A stretch of DNA of 64,000 nt from Chaetorhynchus papuensis (GCA_013396525.1 VWYX01001136.1:62001-126000); one strand, 5' to 3'; positions 45,001 through 60,567 are shown, numbered from the stretch's first letter. Program-made: numbers and translations. Notes: a model not told the origin generated them from the letters alone.

Positions 45001-48000
45001 TCATTGTGCTTTTCTAAGAGCAAGGGAGTAGATCTGTTGAGCAGAAATTTAAGCTTCTGAATCCTTGACCTGCACAGGTTCATTCTCCTTTTTCTAGTTT
45101 AAGGTTTGGGTGGAAGTTCCATACCTCTTTGTTGCCTTCCTCTCTTAGGGAGGTAGAGTTGTTGATATTGAACTGAAATGCTGATTTTGGGGTATTAATA
45201 CTTGTAAAAAGTATTTAGCCCTCAAAAAGGATAATAGCAAAATCAAATGCCAGAAATTAAGTGTTCTTCACTTAATATGAGCTTCTGTTCTTTCTTTTAT
45301 TAGTGAGATTTTTTTATTTTTATAGGTACTGACATGTGATTAGCAGCAGACAAAGTTAACCTCAACCTGCAGAGCTGATCAATAAGGAGCCAAGACACTC
45401 ATGGCTTCATCTGGACAAACAACTGCCAGTTCTCTCCTCACAACCTTCTGTATTCTCCAGAGATGTGAAAGAGCTTTTTAAATTGTTGCACATATAAAGA
45501 GAAGGCTTTCCTGTGTGATTATGGACATGAGTCTTAAGTCTCAATGATTTTTTCCCCTAAATATCCAGCACTGATTATTCCAGTACAGTTGAGGCTTTAC
45601 AGGACAGGATTAAACAGTTGCAATCACTTAATTTGTGATACCCATTGTAACTGCTGTGTTTATTTGTTTATATTGATATCTAAGCTAGCCTAGCTTTTAG
45701 AAAACCTAATTTGAACCTTCTGATTTTTGCAGTTCTTCATTCTTTGCTTAGTAACATCCTTCTTAGCCTTATTTACTCCTTCAGTGTCTTGGTTTAGAAG
45801 TGTTACTTATTTTTTATTACAATAGCAGGCACCCATTTGTTGACTCGCAGTTCTGATATTTAAGGTGGTGGATCAAACAATCAGCCCATTTTTTCTGTCA
45901 GGATTAGTCAGCATCCCTGACTAAAACTGAGGAAAAATTCTTGATGAGCAGAGGTGTTATAATTTGTAGGGTTGTCTGCATGACTTGCTGGTGTTTTTTG
46001 TGTGTGATATAATGAGACTCTGTGGTCATGAAATTAGCAAAGTGCATACTAGATTAAAACTCTATGTGCACTCATTTAAAAGAAACCAACCAGAAAAAGA
46101 AACCCAAAACCTAGTAAGGAGTTAGTGCATTATAAACTGAATAACTTTATGTAAAAAAACTTTAATGACTGGGATTAAAATTTCCTTTTTGTATACTTGT
46201 CATACACCTAGTCATAAGTCAAAAAGAAGACAAGTCTTTTAACTTCTGTTGCTTAGTCTGTAGGGTTATCCTTCTGAAATTTGTTGAGGGCTATTTACCA
46301 AAAGGAAATACAGCCACGCTGTCATCCTACACCTACTCCTGTTCTATTTGATTTTTAGCTTCAGAAGTCCTGATCACTGATGTCTTTTCCCTCCCCAGTT
46401 ACAGGCAATTGTATCACCTTTTAGTCTGTATCACCTTTGGGATCAGGAACTTTCAAGGATACATTTTTATTCTGTACCTTCAGCATCCTCACCCCTAATG
46501 AGGCAGAGGAAGAAACTGGGCTTAGCCCAGATCTCCATCATCAGCTCTGGCAGATTCAGTGTATTTACTGCTCCTGCATTGCTAACAGTGAGGATCTAGG
46601 TTCTGAGGATGCTTGAATTCATTCCCATTTTTCTGTCATGCTGCCATGAATTTTTTGCAAGCAGAGGAACATCATTCTGGGGGAGGCCAAATCTGTGCAG
46701 TCTCTGGGCATCTGGGAAAAGGTACAGGTTGACTTAAAGCTGTGTTCCTGTCAACTGTGAAAGGCTTTTTGCAGTGGAGGTTCCATACCTGCACAGTGTC
46801 AGCGAATGAGCGGACGTGCTGCTGCCAGCTCGTTTCTGGATGCTGTTCTGTGCTCAGAGTTTTTGCTGTCTCCCTGTACTCCCCTCCAAGGCTTCGTGAA
46901 ACAAGTAAGGGTTGTAGCAGTGCCAGGAATCCTGTTACTCCCAACTACTTTGTACCAATCCAGTTTCTTTCAAGATTTCACAGTACAGATTGGTCAGCTC
47001 TCTGCTTTTTACTGTGGCAGAGGAAAGGGTACCAGAAGGAAGTAAGGCTATAACAGCTGGTTTAGGTAGGTTTAAGGTACTATGGACCTGCTGTCTTAAA
47101 GGTTCACTGGCTTGACTCTCAGTAGGTAATGTGAAAACACAGGTGTCACATAACTTCCTGTTGGGAACTGGATGTAATACAGGATCCAATACTCTCATGC
47201 AGAGTTTCTAACTCCAGCTGCTTCATTACTACCCTTTAAACCCAGTATATGTACTCTTGGGAGAATACATGTACATGTTTGTACCTTGGAAAGAATTCCG
47301 TGGGTAGGAAGTAAGATACAGATGTGGGAAGCCTCTTTGGTTGCTACTGCTCCTGAATTTTCCAAACTAGTCTGCAGGTAAATAGTACAGTGCTGTGAAA
47401 TGTTTGTGTCTCGTGGCAGAAGGCAAACACCTAGAAAGTCCACTTAGATTTACTGCGTAGTGTTTTCATTGAGGTTCAAAATCAATTGAATGCATTACAT
47501 TTTAAAAGATTTAAATACACAGATACATTAGGAAGTCATTGTTTATTTCAAAAATACCTGTGGAGAATGCAATTTGGAGATGGTATCATGTGATGAACAT
47601 AATCTTCATAAGCTGATTGAGATCTGTGCTTGCTGTATTGAGGCCCAATTATTGCTGTTTGCTGTTGTGATATATCAAGCCTCTGGTAATCTTCCTGTAA
47701 TTAGAGAATTTGTTTTTCTTAATTCTTGTGTATTTCTAACACTACAGCAGTGGCACTGGTGTCTCTAAAGCTTTTTTATGAAAGGATTGATTTTTAATTT
47801 GTAGAATATCAAAGTCTGGTCACAGCTGGAAGCAGTGTAACAGACTAGTTTTAAAGAGCTCTTTAACTATTTTTTACATAAGTTCTTTGAGGCTTTTATA
47901 ATATTTGTACAGTTCCAGCACATATCCAAGCAGGATGTTTTTGTCCTCTAAAACTGTGTTAAATGAAAGGACAGCAATTAGGAGGATGCACCAGCTACAA

Positions 48001-51000
48001 GTAAGTGATCAGATTTGTATTTATTGTGGGATTAGAAGTGGAATGAGGTATCTAATTTATAACAGGCTGGAGGAGGCAGTGAACTAATAGATAATGGCAT
48101 GTGTCAAGTAGTAAAGACAGATTGTCTACTGACCTGATTTGAAATGAAAAAGAAATCCAAAATCTCTTTTTCAAGAATAGAGTCTGTCAGTTGTTTCCAA
48201 CATACCTGGTATGGGAAACTCTGATACTGAATTGATATCCCTGATTAGTAATGTAATAGCAGAAACTGGACTTTGTAGTCCATTTCACAAAATTTGACAT
48301 GGGTAGTCAAAAGCATTGGTTTCTTCCAAAAAGTTGGTCCTGCATCAGAACTGTCTGTGCCTTGGAGTGAAGTAGTTGCAAAGCTCTTCATGTTTCTTTA
48401 ATTTTCTGCTCCCTTAGCTTCCTGAGCTAGCCCTTCACATCTGGAGAAGACCAGTGGTGGCTCAAAGAGGTCAGTGTGAAGGGGAGAAGGTATATCTTGT
48501 CTAGTGGTATTTAACTGTTGGATTGTTATCCCTTCACAATCAGATTAACACCATTAAATCTGCTGGGGAGGCTCTTCTGGGTCACCTGACACTTGTTTCT
48601 TTTCTCAGGCTAAGCTAATGTTGCAGTCAGCTTTCAACTCGATTTAGTGTGTAATTAAAAAATACAGCAAGTAGAAAATAGGAATATATAATGTACTAGT
48701 GGCTGCAGAACAGGAGACATTTTTATCTTCTTCATTCAAACACCTGTTAGTGAATTACTCATTTCCCTCATACTCTGTCATGTCTCATCAGCTGAGGACT
48801 TCTTCTTGAGCTTTTCAAACGTTGGTTATTGTCTGATTCAGTAACAGGTGGTCTTTGGAAGTGGTGATAGATTAAGTGATTTGCAAAATCACTTTGGAGA
48901 AACAGCTTTCTTTCAGGACTTGTAAGCCTCGATGGAGATGTGTTTTATTGAGTGTTCAAGCCCCGCTGCAAACTTGCTGGTGTGTAACGTAGAGCTCATC
49001 TGTGTGAGGAGAAAGTGGTCAGTGACACAGGGCGCTAGGGTGGCTCGTGCCCGGGTTTTCAGAGGTGCAGTAAGGGATTCCTGACCAGGTGCAGTGTCAG
49101 CTTTCAGGTTTGCAGTTCTTGGAGTCCTAGTCCTTGTCTTTTCTTAGTCAACTACAGTGTAAGTCAGAAGGTTGATGAAATTCTGCCGAGAGACATTGTT
49201 ATGTCTCGCTCAGGTTAACTGAAGTCACCCTAACCAGCAGATACTGTCTTTGCATGCAACTTTTTGGCATCAGGGTCTCTCACTTCTTTTCATGCACACA
49301 TGTAATGTTGGATGCAAAGTTAGTGGTAGTGATTTCTCTGCAATAAAAATCTGACTTTCAGCCAGATGCAGAAGGCTTTCCACATCAGGAGAGGATCCTG
49401 AAATGAGAGCCCTGCTGCGATTCATCAGGATCCTGTTAACAACTGTTCGCCAGGTATGCAAGAAGAAAGTCGTGTTCATACCACTGATCAAACAGCACTG
49501 AAGAGCAACCTTCCAGACAAGAAGAGATGTTCAAGGAGCACTGACATGTGCAGTCAGTGTGACAGCACCTTTTTTTTAATGGAGGGATGTATAAATTGGA
49601 GTTTTGAGAAACTGAAGGAATCCTCAAGGAGAGAAGTATGATATCCAAAATGTTCAAGTAATGTAAGCACACTGATTCTATGTTTCTGTCACATTAACAT
49701 GTGAGGTAGAAGCATCTAGAATTCATGATACTGAAATGATTAAATCAAAAGGGCAGCTGACAAGGTTCATAAGATTGTGGGATGTTGCTAGAGTGTATAT
49801 TCTAATTCCTAATGCTCCATCCTCTTCCTGCGTTGTCAGCTGGGTTTGTTGTTTTCTCTTGCATCTTGAGCAGAATGATCTCTTCATAGATTTAATTAGG
49901 CAGCTAGCACATGTTTAATCTTTTTTTGCCTTTTGATTATATCTTTCAAAAAACAGCAAAGAAAATCTGATTTCATTTGAGCTGTGTAATATTATACCAA
50001 AAAAAGCTTGCTGTGGTTGAGTATAGCCTAGCTCTCTAGGGAGTTGATTTATTGGTTTTTTTCGTGACACCCTGTGAATGTATGCAAATTGCAATTGTTT
50101 TCCCATTTTATAGATGGGAATAACAAAACTTTTTTACCCACTTCACAGGGAGGTACTTATAAATATATCATGGATTCATAGAATGATTGTCTGAGGTACT
50201 TTGATATTACAGTTGAAGACTGCTTGATTATCTGAAAAGGGAGTGTCTTTGTTCAAACACAGATTGCACAAGAAGGTATCTGGCTAGTATTTAGCCTTGT
50301 ATGTTTTGGTTTTTTGTCTTTTTTTTCTTCCTAAGGGAAACTAGTATAAATATTTGGCAAGCTTAAGAATGTCTGGTCTTCTGGTGTTTGCGCAGAAATC
50401 TGTGAAGCCTTTCTGACCAGACACTTAATTTTGTAATGAGTTTCTTGAAATTGGTTATCTACAGTTTGATATAAGTTTTTACATTTAAAAGTATTTAAAT
50501 CTTTATGTTGATCTGAAGATCAAAATTTTAGTCAGTTGTTTGCACCTAGTTACCATGAACAGTCCTAATTTTGCTCTGCTGTTTTCATGTCCTGTACAAA
50601 AGTGAATATGGTATTTTGTCTGTGAAATATGGTAGTAGGTGGTGGATTTGGTTTCTGGTAACATCTATTAGTTAAAAAACCATACCTGAGCTGATCTTCT
50701 AGACTCCTCTTCAGATTCTTCTAATCTTCTGGGCTATGGAAGGGAAAAGGGATTCCTTCTCTTTTGTAGTGGCAGTCAGGTTTTCTACTTGACTAGGTGT
50801 GTCTGCTACTTTTCCCTGCTCAGTAAGGGGATGGGAGGGATGCTTACTTAGAAACTTTGGGAGAGGACAGAGGGGGTGTCATGTCTTGGGTGAGACCAAG
50901 GAGTTGTGTTGGTACTTCATTTGTTCTCCCTCAAGGACAAGTTAAGCTTCTCTTTCCAGGAAACTCTAAAGCATTTACTACACTGCTCTTGCAATATAGG

Positions 51001-54000
51001 AGAATAACTAATTACCTTTTTAGAAATGTGTACTGGCACAAGCAGATTACTGTAACATAAAACTACCAAATCTCAAATCCTTGTACCTATTTAATGTGTC
51101 AAGAAGCCTTAATCTTCTGACTTTCTAAAGAAGTATGAGTAGGAATCACTTGCGATTAAACTATCTTGTTTGTCCACTATTCTTGGTGTTTATTTGGCAT
51201 ATTACAGTATTTTGATAAGGCAGAGCTGGCAGCTTTGTAAAATTCAGTATGCCCTTCTCTTTCCAAAAGATGCAGGAGGAGAAGAAAAACTTGATCCAGG
51301 TATCTGTCAGTTTCTTTTGGGCTGCAGCATAAATGACCAAACACTGCAGTTAAGTTTTTCGAGGTGGACCGTTGTCAAAACAGAGATGGCAGGTGACTGC
51401 ATTGCCACTACTTTTTGGGACATTCTGTGGACAAGTTCCTTGGCCTGTTAGAGCCACTGGACAAAAGTAGTACTTTGACTTGGTAGGTGATCCTTGCTGC
51501 CTGCCTGTTGGTTTGTGCTAGCCAGCTGTTGTGCAGTGATGAGTTTATTTTGGGATGCTATGGGATTACCTGGAAACTTCATTTTGCCTTCAGGTGGAGC
51601 CCAGATGGGTACGTGGTGGTCTTTGGTCTGGTGTCAGTAAAGGTGTGATTTAACAGTGTTAAGATCTACATCTGAATGGAAGTGCTGTAAAATGTTTGAC
51701 AGGATATAATGTCCTTGATTCACAGAACAGCAGTAACTGGAAGTCTACAAGATTTTTGTATTTCTTCCTTGAGTTTTGATGTTGAATAGAGAATTCCAGC
51801 TCTTTTATTCTATATCAAACCAGCAGAGAAACTGTTGATTGTATTCCAGACTGCTTTGTGTCCTTCAGTATTGGTGCAATTTGTGTTGAATGCAGCCAAC
51901 TAACTTTAAGTCCAGTCTCCTGAGAGTTGCTTGATAGGTTTGTGCTTGTAAACGGTGTAATTGGTGTATGGGAATTAAAACACGAGTGCTTACTTCTCTC
52001 TTCTTTGCTGGTAGTAGCTCAGTATGGAGGTTAAACAATTGCAGAGAGGATATCAGGACCTCGAAGAATATCCTTACAAAAGAGCTAGTAAGAAATAAAA
52101 CATAGCAATTGCTTTTCTGCCAAGATCTTTCGGAACAGTAGAAGCAGACAATGTGGATGGGCAGCTCTGTCTGCTTCCAGAGGGCTTTCAGGTGAGTCAG
52201 CATCATGAGCAGCAATAATTGGAGGTTTGTGGCTTTCCATATTGGCATGAGAGTCTGACTTCAGTGAGTCATTACCCACCACTAAGTAAAAGAGTTATGG
52301 TAGGTCTCTCATTCATCCAGTTTGCTGAGGCTAGCCAGGTTCAGATACTTGAATTATCTTGCCACAGACTAGTTAACAAAAGGGAGCTGGGCTTAATTTT
52401 AGGGGCCCCAAACTGGGGATTAAAAGAGAAGTGTGACAGCTCCAACTGCAGAAAATCTAGTTTTCTTTCAGTGGTCTTTATTAACACTGAGAAACATAGG
52501 TCCCAGACAAATCGTGGCATAAAATACAGCAGCATAAATACTGCACTCTGCTCCTAATGTACTTTGTACTGTGTTAAATGTTACAAGCCAAAAGGAAGCT
52601 TTAAAATATTAAGGTTCTGCAGCACACAGAGAATCTCAACTAAGTTTTAATATCTTCTGCAAAATAATAGAATGTTTACGTAACAGAGGAGCAATTACCT
52701 TTTGGGTCAAATAGTAATCAAATGAAGTAAAACTGTCTTGGAGTATCAGATCAAGGCACTGACACATTTTGTTTGGGTGCTTTGGTCGATCTGTTGCTTG
52801 TATTGTGGAGTCCATGCCCCCTGCCTGCATTTTTAACGGGGTCAGCATAATTTAATGTGGAGCTGTGATAACAAATCCAGAAGCGAACTTGTTCTAACTT
52901 TGTAGTCTATACAACTTGAAAAAAATTCCCATTTTTTCTTGGAAGGACAATTTGGAGCTTTATTTAGGAGCACTTGGTAATTAGGTAAGTCTCAAAATTG
53001 GGCTTGGAGAAGAAGAGTGTCTAGAACATACACTGGTTGGGGGGAAAAAAGATGGGTAATAATTCATGATGCTTGTAAGTAAGGGAATAAACCTAGCTAG
53101 GAGGGTTAATTTGGACTAGACATTTGGTTTACTTTGGCATGGATGTCAAATCTTTTTGTATGTCCAAAAGAACGAGAAGGAATTGGTGTGCAGAGCATCA
53201 TTGTTTTTAATTCCTCCAGTTGTGATTAAGTAGTTGCATTCACATAATTGTGATGCAGTCCCAGAATTCTTCCATCCTGTATTGTGATACACTTGCACTT
53301 CTTGGAGTAAGCTATATGCACTTTGAAAGTGTGAACAGGTAGAACAGCAGTATCACCTTCTGTCAATGTCCCTTCGTCTCCTTTTGTCTGATGCCAGCTG
53401 TTACCAGAATAGAACGATATAATCAGTTTAAGTCTCAACTTTACACATACTAATTATATGCCTATGCAAATTAGGAATATATAGCTTCTAATGTAAACCA
53501 AAGATAGGCAGCTGACAATCATCTCATCAATTGTATACAAGCAAGCATTTTGATGGGGATTTTTCCTGCCCCAAACCAGCCCAGCTCCTGAGGCTTTTGC
53601 ATTTTCAAGTGCATTGCAGTGTTTTGTACTTGTTGAAAGGTGTCAGGTAAGGAATAAGGAAAAAAGGCCAGTAAAGCAGTGTTTAGGCAAGAACAGTGTT
53701 TACTTCATCAATACAAACATCACCTTTTACTGTCTTGCACCCGCACCTATGTTGCAAAGTATATAAATTGTCCTCTAGGATATGCTCATATGCAAGTGGG
53801 AAAGCATTAGTTAAATCCAATCCAGCTGTTGGAACTGGGCCAGGTTTTTTTCTTTCAGTTAGGCCGGTGGAAGTAGTCTAGAAGTGACTTGTAAATGCTA
53901 AGCTGTTTGGGTACCCTGCATGTTTAATCCAGCTGCTTCACTAACCCAGCTCTGTGTTCAGGGTAGCTTTTTCCTCTAAGCATGTAACTCCTGATTTTCT

Positions 54001-57000
54001 GAGACCTGTTTCTGTAATGTTGAGAGGCAAAACCAGAAATAAAGAATTTAATGATGTTTAGATGCAGAGAAATTAGAATAGGTCAGTGATTTTGTTCTCT
54101 CCGTTTAATAGCTGAATTTTCAAAGGAATTAAGTGCACATCTTACTAAAGTTCCTGGAAACATAACTTTTGTATCCACAGAATAGCCAAAGCTGACATTG
54201 GACTGCAGTGTTCATCTTGTCTGGATGGTCCTGGCTTTCCCACTTCCATGGGCTAGCTTGAGGCTGATATGTGCTGGCCAGCCTGCAGGAGAGTGGGGGT
54301 AGTCAGCTCGCTGGTGGCGGGGCAGCTGGCAGTATTGATGTGCTGGCTGGACAAAACCATTTGTTTCCTGCCTCTTCATTTCTGATGTCTTGTGGACTTG
54401 CTTGTTCACGTTGTAGTGGGAGTGGTCTAAATGTGTTGATAAAAAGATGACACTGCTGAGGTATCCCACTTCATGAGGTGGATACTCAGGATGAGCACCA
54501 CGCTGAGCTCCCTATCTTGTTGTTACAATGGTAGGTAGATTTTTAGTTGTTAAATGCTGGTTATGCTTTAATCTTCCTTCTGCCACAATTGGTATCGCTA
54601 AAAGTAGTTAAAATTATTAAAATTCATACCACTTACTGTTGCAGCATTTGATTATTTTTTCTGTGCAGAGAATGTACATTATTCAAGCACCTTGTACATT
54701 AAAGCACCTTGTACATTAAACTTAATTTTTAATTTTAAGGATTCTGTATCCCAGCATACAGAATGAAATGTAATGACCCAAGTTTCTGACTAGTTGTATC
54801 ATCTACACATATAAATAGTTTTGGCTTGCTGATTTGTACTGGGGATGAAGTAATCCTACCAAGTGTCCAGAATTCTGTGACTCCAAAAGTGATATGCTTA
54901 AGGGACTTCGAAGTGTTCATAATCAATCAAGATTGATTTTTAGATATGAAGTAGAAACTTTAAATTAACAGAAACCCTAAGAGTAGTTCTGATACTAAAT
55001 TGTGAGTGGGATTGAGCTTGCTTAGAGTAGTAACATTGTTTTAAATCATTCTTTCGTAAATGGAAGACTATTCTGACTGCTTTGTCTAAGGTGTGATTTT
55101 TGTCCTTTTGAATTAGCTTGATTTTTTTTTTTTCCTGTAGCCTTGTATAACTATAGTAGGGTTTGGGGTTGTTGAGTTTTTTGTTCTCCCTCACTCTGGT
55201 ACAACACAATACATTATGTATTTGCTACAAAGGATTTTGAAAAGTGTTACCTTGTTCTCATGTACGAGTACAGCTGATTGGTTTTGGGCTTTTGGGGTTT
55301 TTTTTTTAGTTTACAGAAGCTATATGGCTTGCCTTTTCAGGTAGTTTAATGTATTTATTATACAGTTAAATGTTTTTTATGTTAAACAAAGGCTTGAAAA
55401 GCTTGTTAGACTTACCTCCTTAGAATCTCAGTATTATTCAACACTTCAAAGTAATCCTTTTTTTTTCCAGAAAGGTCTGCATGGCCCGTGGTAAGGCACC
55501 AAGTGGCAGTGTGACAGCAGTGGTATTGGCTCTTTAACACGGAATCCTGTGCACCTTCATACGCAGTTTCATGAATGGTACTGGTGAGGCGTCCGTGGTT
55601 CAATGAAAGGTTTCCAAATATTCAGTCACTGAAAAGGAATTCTTTCAATGTGCTAGTGATACAGCTTGTGCTGATAATTGAGAATTTCAGAGGCCATTCC
55701 TTTTTGATATCAGGAGTTTTATGCAGTTTTGTGTTCTGTCATAAAACATATATCAACTGAAAAATAAAGAAAACATTTCCTTTCGCCACAGGTGGCTGAA
55801 ACGGAACTTTTGAGTTTCTTGTCATCTTCTTGTTGAGAGAGATACCACCCTTGTTGAGAGATCTGAAACACTGATCCGATGAGGACAGCTGTATTCTGTG
55901 TTGCTTCTGCTCACTGTGTGTGTCAAAGGCAGTTTTACAGGGACTCTGGTGTTCTTTTCCTCTTTTTTTTTTCTCCAAGGTCTAGTGTCTCTTAAATCTC
56001 TTGTCTTTTGTCAGCTTAGTATTTTTGTGTTTTTTATCACAGTGAAACAAAGTTCTCTTGCAGCCCTTAAAACAGCAGCCTTAATGTGTGCAGTAATTTT
56101 CTTCTTTGGCATATGAAATTATTTTCAAATTTGAGGGATCTAGGAATTATTTTTCCTTCAAGAGGAAGGCGTTAGGGAGAGATTCTTCTTATGTAACTCT
56201 TTGTATCTGACATTGGAAGAATATTCAGAATTTTCACCTAGAAGTGAAACACTGATTTATCTGAAAACATCTAGCATCTCTTGGCGGGGGGGTTTATGCT
56301 TTATTTTATACAATAACAAAGTGCTGAGGAACTTGAAATTAGAAATACTGCTCAACATCTCCTTTTGACTTGTAACAAGACTTACAGTACTTGGTGCATT
56401 ACTGTGGTTACGTCAGCCTGTCAAACACACTGGTAAGTAATTGTTCCTTACATTTGGTGAAGCGGGGAGAAGAAATCTCTTGTTACAGAAGCCATATGAA
56501 CTGAAGTCTGACTTGGGTCGTGTGTAACAATTGAGATGCAATGTTGTAGCACAGCTTGATAAGTGTTGTGTTCTTGTTTCTTAATAGTACTTGCTGACTG
56601 GCAGTTACTCATTTTTACTGTTTGCACTTCGTGCATGGTGCATTAATACCTTATATTTAGGAGTGTCCTCATGGTTCAGATTCTGCAGCTGTCATTGTTT
56701 TTGTGATTTGTAGGATTTTGCCTATGCCATGTTTTCCCTTTCTGAGATTTGGAGTCTGTATTTTTTATTCAGTGAAGCAGTTCAGCTTTGGCTTGGGAGT
56801 GTTGAGATGTGCTGTTTCAGTGTTCCATGAAGTTACTTGTTTGAGTACATTATGCTGAGCAGTGACCATAGTCAGAAGCTGTGGATGTCAAACCCTGTAT
56901 TAGATCCATTGATAACCTCTTTCTAGGCTTCAACTGGTGTGGTATCTATAGACTTTAGCAGATGTCCTCCCAGCCTGGCAGCTGGGAATGAATCCTGGCT

Positions 57001-59372
57001 TAAGTTGCAGAATAATGTTGTCTCTTCTCTCTATTTTATCTGACCTGTATTAGCTGGGGGAAATGTTTAGCCTTTCTACTACTGTATAAATCTGTTGTAA
57101 ATGCCTGTCCGTTCCCCACATGCTGGGTCTTGCAGGTTGTGTAAAAGTGTGTTATTCTGCTTACAATGGTAACTATTCCTTGAAGGGAGGCTAGCAGTGG
57201 TACTTAAGACTGCTTCTTTTATATGCTGTTACTTTATAATATGTGTGCTTCTTCTGAGGCTGTAGGAAGGTGCTGATGACCTGCTGTATTTCTAAAATGG
57301 TTCATCTGAAACACAAGCTTTAAATACTTTCCTTTCAAGAAATGCCAAATCAGGACAAAAAATGTTCTGAATCATTTAAGTCTGCTTTTTGGGGAATAAA
57401 ATCTGGGCTTTGCCAGTCTTCCTCTCCTATCCTGTCCCACTCTTCCCACCTCACCCCACCAGATAAGATTAGAAATTTTGCCTTTTGATCTGCAAGTTTT
57501 AAAATAAGGCTTCCGAAAGTCCAGCAAGAGTATCCAGAATATAGTGCTATATGTATACCTGCGTTTCGTGTAATCAGATGAAGTTAAAACATGCTCTAGG
57601 GTCTTCCAAGGCAAGGATGACTAAATTGTGGACGTTCAGAGTCTTATCATAGAGAAGTCTGTCACTCGTGTATCAGCTCCAATGGTAGAGAGGAGAAAAT
57701 CAAGCTGGGCAACAGTCTGAAGAAATCCTCAGTAAACAGCATGAATAAAACTAGGTAATCAAGCCAATGTAAAGTGCATTCATGTGTTGTTTATGTACAG
57801 TCTATAATTGCCACAATTGCCAAGTATGAATGAAGTGGAATCTGTGGTCTTAAATACATTCATATGCAGTGTTCATCTCATATGTCAGGGACATGAAGTG
57901 TCAGGTTAGAAATAGTGTCAGCCGGCTTCAAGCAAGGAGCACTGATCATGTCCCAGCCATGGCAGCAAAGTTTAACTGCCAGAATGCTCCACAGACTATT
58001 TGGGAATTTCAGTCCCATATGCCTGTAGGAAGACTCTAGCCCCAACATTTTATCACTGATTCTTGGATGATCCTAATGACCCTGACAACCAGATTTTTTT
58101 AAAGATGCTGTGCCAGCAAGAGACTCTGTAAGGCTGCGAGCCCTTAGTTTAGTGGGGGGCAGATAACACTTACTGGTTCCATGGGGTTAAGACTGAGTGA
58201 TATCCCATTTATCAACCTGCTTGCTCTGTGAATGGAGAGGCAGTGCTGGACTTAGTGGTGAGTACTGCCTGTTCTGCCTTTTAAAGGAGGAAGGTAAAAA
58301 GAAAATGTACCAGAGCTGCTTTAAAAGAGAAAACACTCATAGTAAGTTTAAAAAGAAATACAAAAGAACAGCTAAAAGGATAAAACCCAGCTACTATGGA
58401 GATTGCCTTAAGAGTATTAGAGCTCAGAAGATCTACGGTACTGGTCAGCAAAAATGTCTGCAGAGGTGATAACCTTTTTTATGGATCTTTCTAAAGAGTG
58501 GTAGCTTTCTAAATGAGGAAAAAATGGGATATTCTTGCACATTAAATGTGAAAACTGTAATGAAGTAGTGAAATATTTTGAAGATCAGCTTGATAAAAAA
58601 GCAAAAAAAAAGGTAAAAAAATATTGAGACACAACTGTAATAGGGTAGGATCAGAGGGGCTGAAGTAATGGAAGTATGAAACAAAGATAAAACCCTAATG
58701 GAAAATCTGAGTGAATTATTTGCCCTTAGAAAGAAGCTTAGAGTCTTCCCAGTAGAGGCCTTATGGATGACTGACTCTGACTAACTGTCTTTAGTCAAAG
58801 CATTGTTAGAAAGGTTTTAGAGTAAATTGATGAAATGAGTAGTAATGCCTTGCCTGGGACTGCACTATATTTGGTTTTTTTCTAAACCAAAAATATCAAG
58901 CTGCTGAACTGTTCAGCACATCATATAGTGTTCCTTAAATCTGCCCTGCTTCCAAAAGAGCATTAAGTGATAAATGTTATTGTTGTCTCCCAGGGAGCTT
59001 CAGATTTAGTCTGATGTTTCTGTTCAGTGTAAGTGTTCTAGTGTATTATTGCATAGATAAATGAGTAAACTGTAAGTAGGGAGCAAATGTAAAAGTAAAT
59101 TGTGCCTTGCATCTGTTAAATCACTGAGACTTCAAATTTAGCACATACAGTATTGGATTTTGGAGAGGGAAATTCTAGTGGGCACTCAAGTTGACTGATT
59201 ATGATGGGGTATGCCTTAAAATTTAACATAAGTAGGAATAAAATAGGAGATTTTAAGGGAAGGTGGGGTGGTGTTGGTAGTGATCAGTAGAGTTTTGATG
59301 TCTAGAACACAGAATGATCAAGAAAATGAGACTTTACAGCATTGTTTAACTACATTTTTTAATTGAAATGCT

Positions 59373-59685
59373 GAGTTACAGAATCATAGAATGATGAGAG
59401 TTGAAAGGAGCTGTAGAGATTTAGTTCCAACCCTCCCACCATGGGCAAGGACACCTTCCGCAAGACCAGGTTGCTCAAAGCCTCATCCACCTTGGTCTTG
59501 AACACTTCAGGTTTGGAATATCCACAGCTTTTCTGGGAAACCTGTGCCAGTGCTTTACCACCCTGACAGTAAAGAATTTCTCCTAATATCTAGTCTAAAC
59601 CTGCCCTCTTTCAGTTTAAAGCCATTCCCTTTTGTCCTATCACTCCATGCTCTGGTAAAATGTCTCTGTCCAGCTCTCTTGTATC
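59373..59685 (-). mobile_element. CR1 LINE 3' fragment
   Basis: The plus strand begins TTACAGAATCATAGAATGAT and continues GTTCCAACCCTCCCACCATG, GGACACCTTCCGCAAGACCA, TCAAAGCCTCATCCACCTTG, TAATATCTAGTCTAAACCTG and CCATTCCCTTTTGTCCTATC. This is the reverse complement of the CR1 3' region in a subfamily with a GGGCAAGGACACCTTCC segment. It is antisense to KPNA3 and 5'-truncated. Confidence 0.95.
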
Positions 59686-60201
59686 CTGCTTAAGTACTGG
59701 CAAGCAGCTGTCACAGGGAAGAAGTGTTGAAAAACTTAAGGCTATATAGTGTCCTTAAATTTGGCATGGTTATTAAGATTATTCCAATATAAAGTTCTAA
59801 TAGAACAAGAAATTTGAGTGACTGGTCTGGCTAGTTGCATCTGATGACTTACTGTGTTCTTCAGTTGTTCAGACTAATGAACCTACCTGATGCCCTCCCA
59901 TTCCCCAGCTATCCAGTCCTTACCATATTGAGATGTTGCAGCAGGCTCAGATGGTCACAAATATCAAATGGTTTACCAAAATGATGAGAAGGGGAAATAC
60001 ATGCAGTTCTGGTCGATGCTGTAGTGCTGGTGTCCTCTTACTGTAATGAGGACTTGCTGTGTTTAAAGTAGTAGAGTTCAACCTTGTAGATGTAAAAGGA
60101 GAATTTTGTCCATGTTTACATGAGTGAGCTGGTTAATCGAGCAGTGGGCAGGAAGACAAGCCTTCTTTACTCTCAAGTGAACCCGAGATAATGAATTTCA
60201 G

Positions 60202-60567
60202 AATGGAGACAGCTTCAGGGAGATCTTATTGCAGCCTTCCAGTACCTTAAGGTGGCTTATAAAAAGAAGGGAGAGAGGGTTTTTATATAGGCAGATAGTA
60301 ACCGGACAAGGGACAGTGTTTTTAAACTGAGAGTAGGTTTAGATTAGATGTCAAGAAGAAATTCTTTACTGAGGGAGTGGTGAGACATAAGCACAGGTTG
60401 TCCAGAGAAGTTGTTGATGCCCCATCCCTGGCACTGTTCAAGGCTGGCTGGATGGGGCCCTGAGCAACCTGATCTGGTGAATGGCATCCCTGCCCATGGC
60501 AGGCATGTTGGAACCAGAAGATCTTTAAGGTCTCTTCCAACCCAAACCTTTCTATGATTCTATGAAA
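60202..60567 (+). mobile_element. CR1 LINE 3' fragment
   Basis: Forward text: GGAGACAGCTTCAGGGAGAT, CTTATTGCAGCCTTCCAGTA, GTTTAGATTAGATGTCAAGA, GAAATTCTTTACTGAGGGAG, CACTGTTCAAGGCTGGCTGG and the end CTTTCTATGATTCTATGA. It matches the same subfamily type as the fragment at 59373-59685 but in the opposite orientation. The terminal repeat is well kept (TCTATGATTCTATGA). Confidence 0.95.
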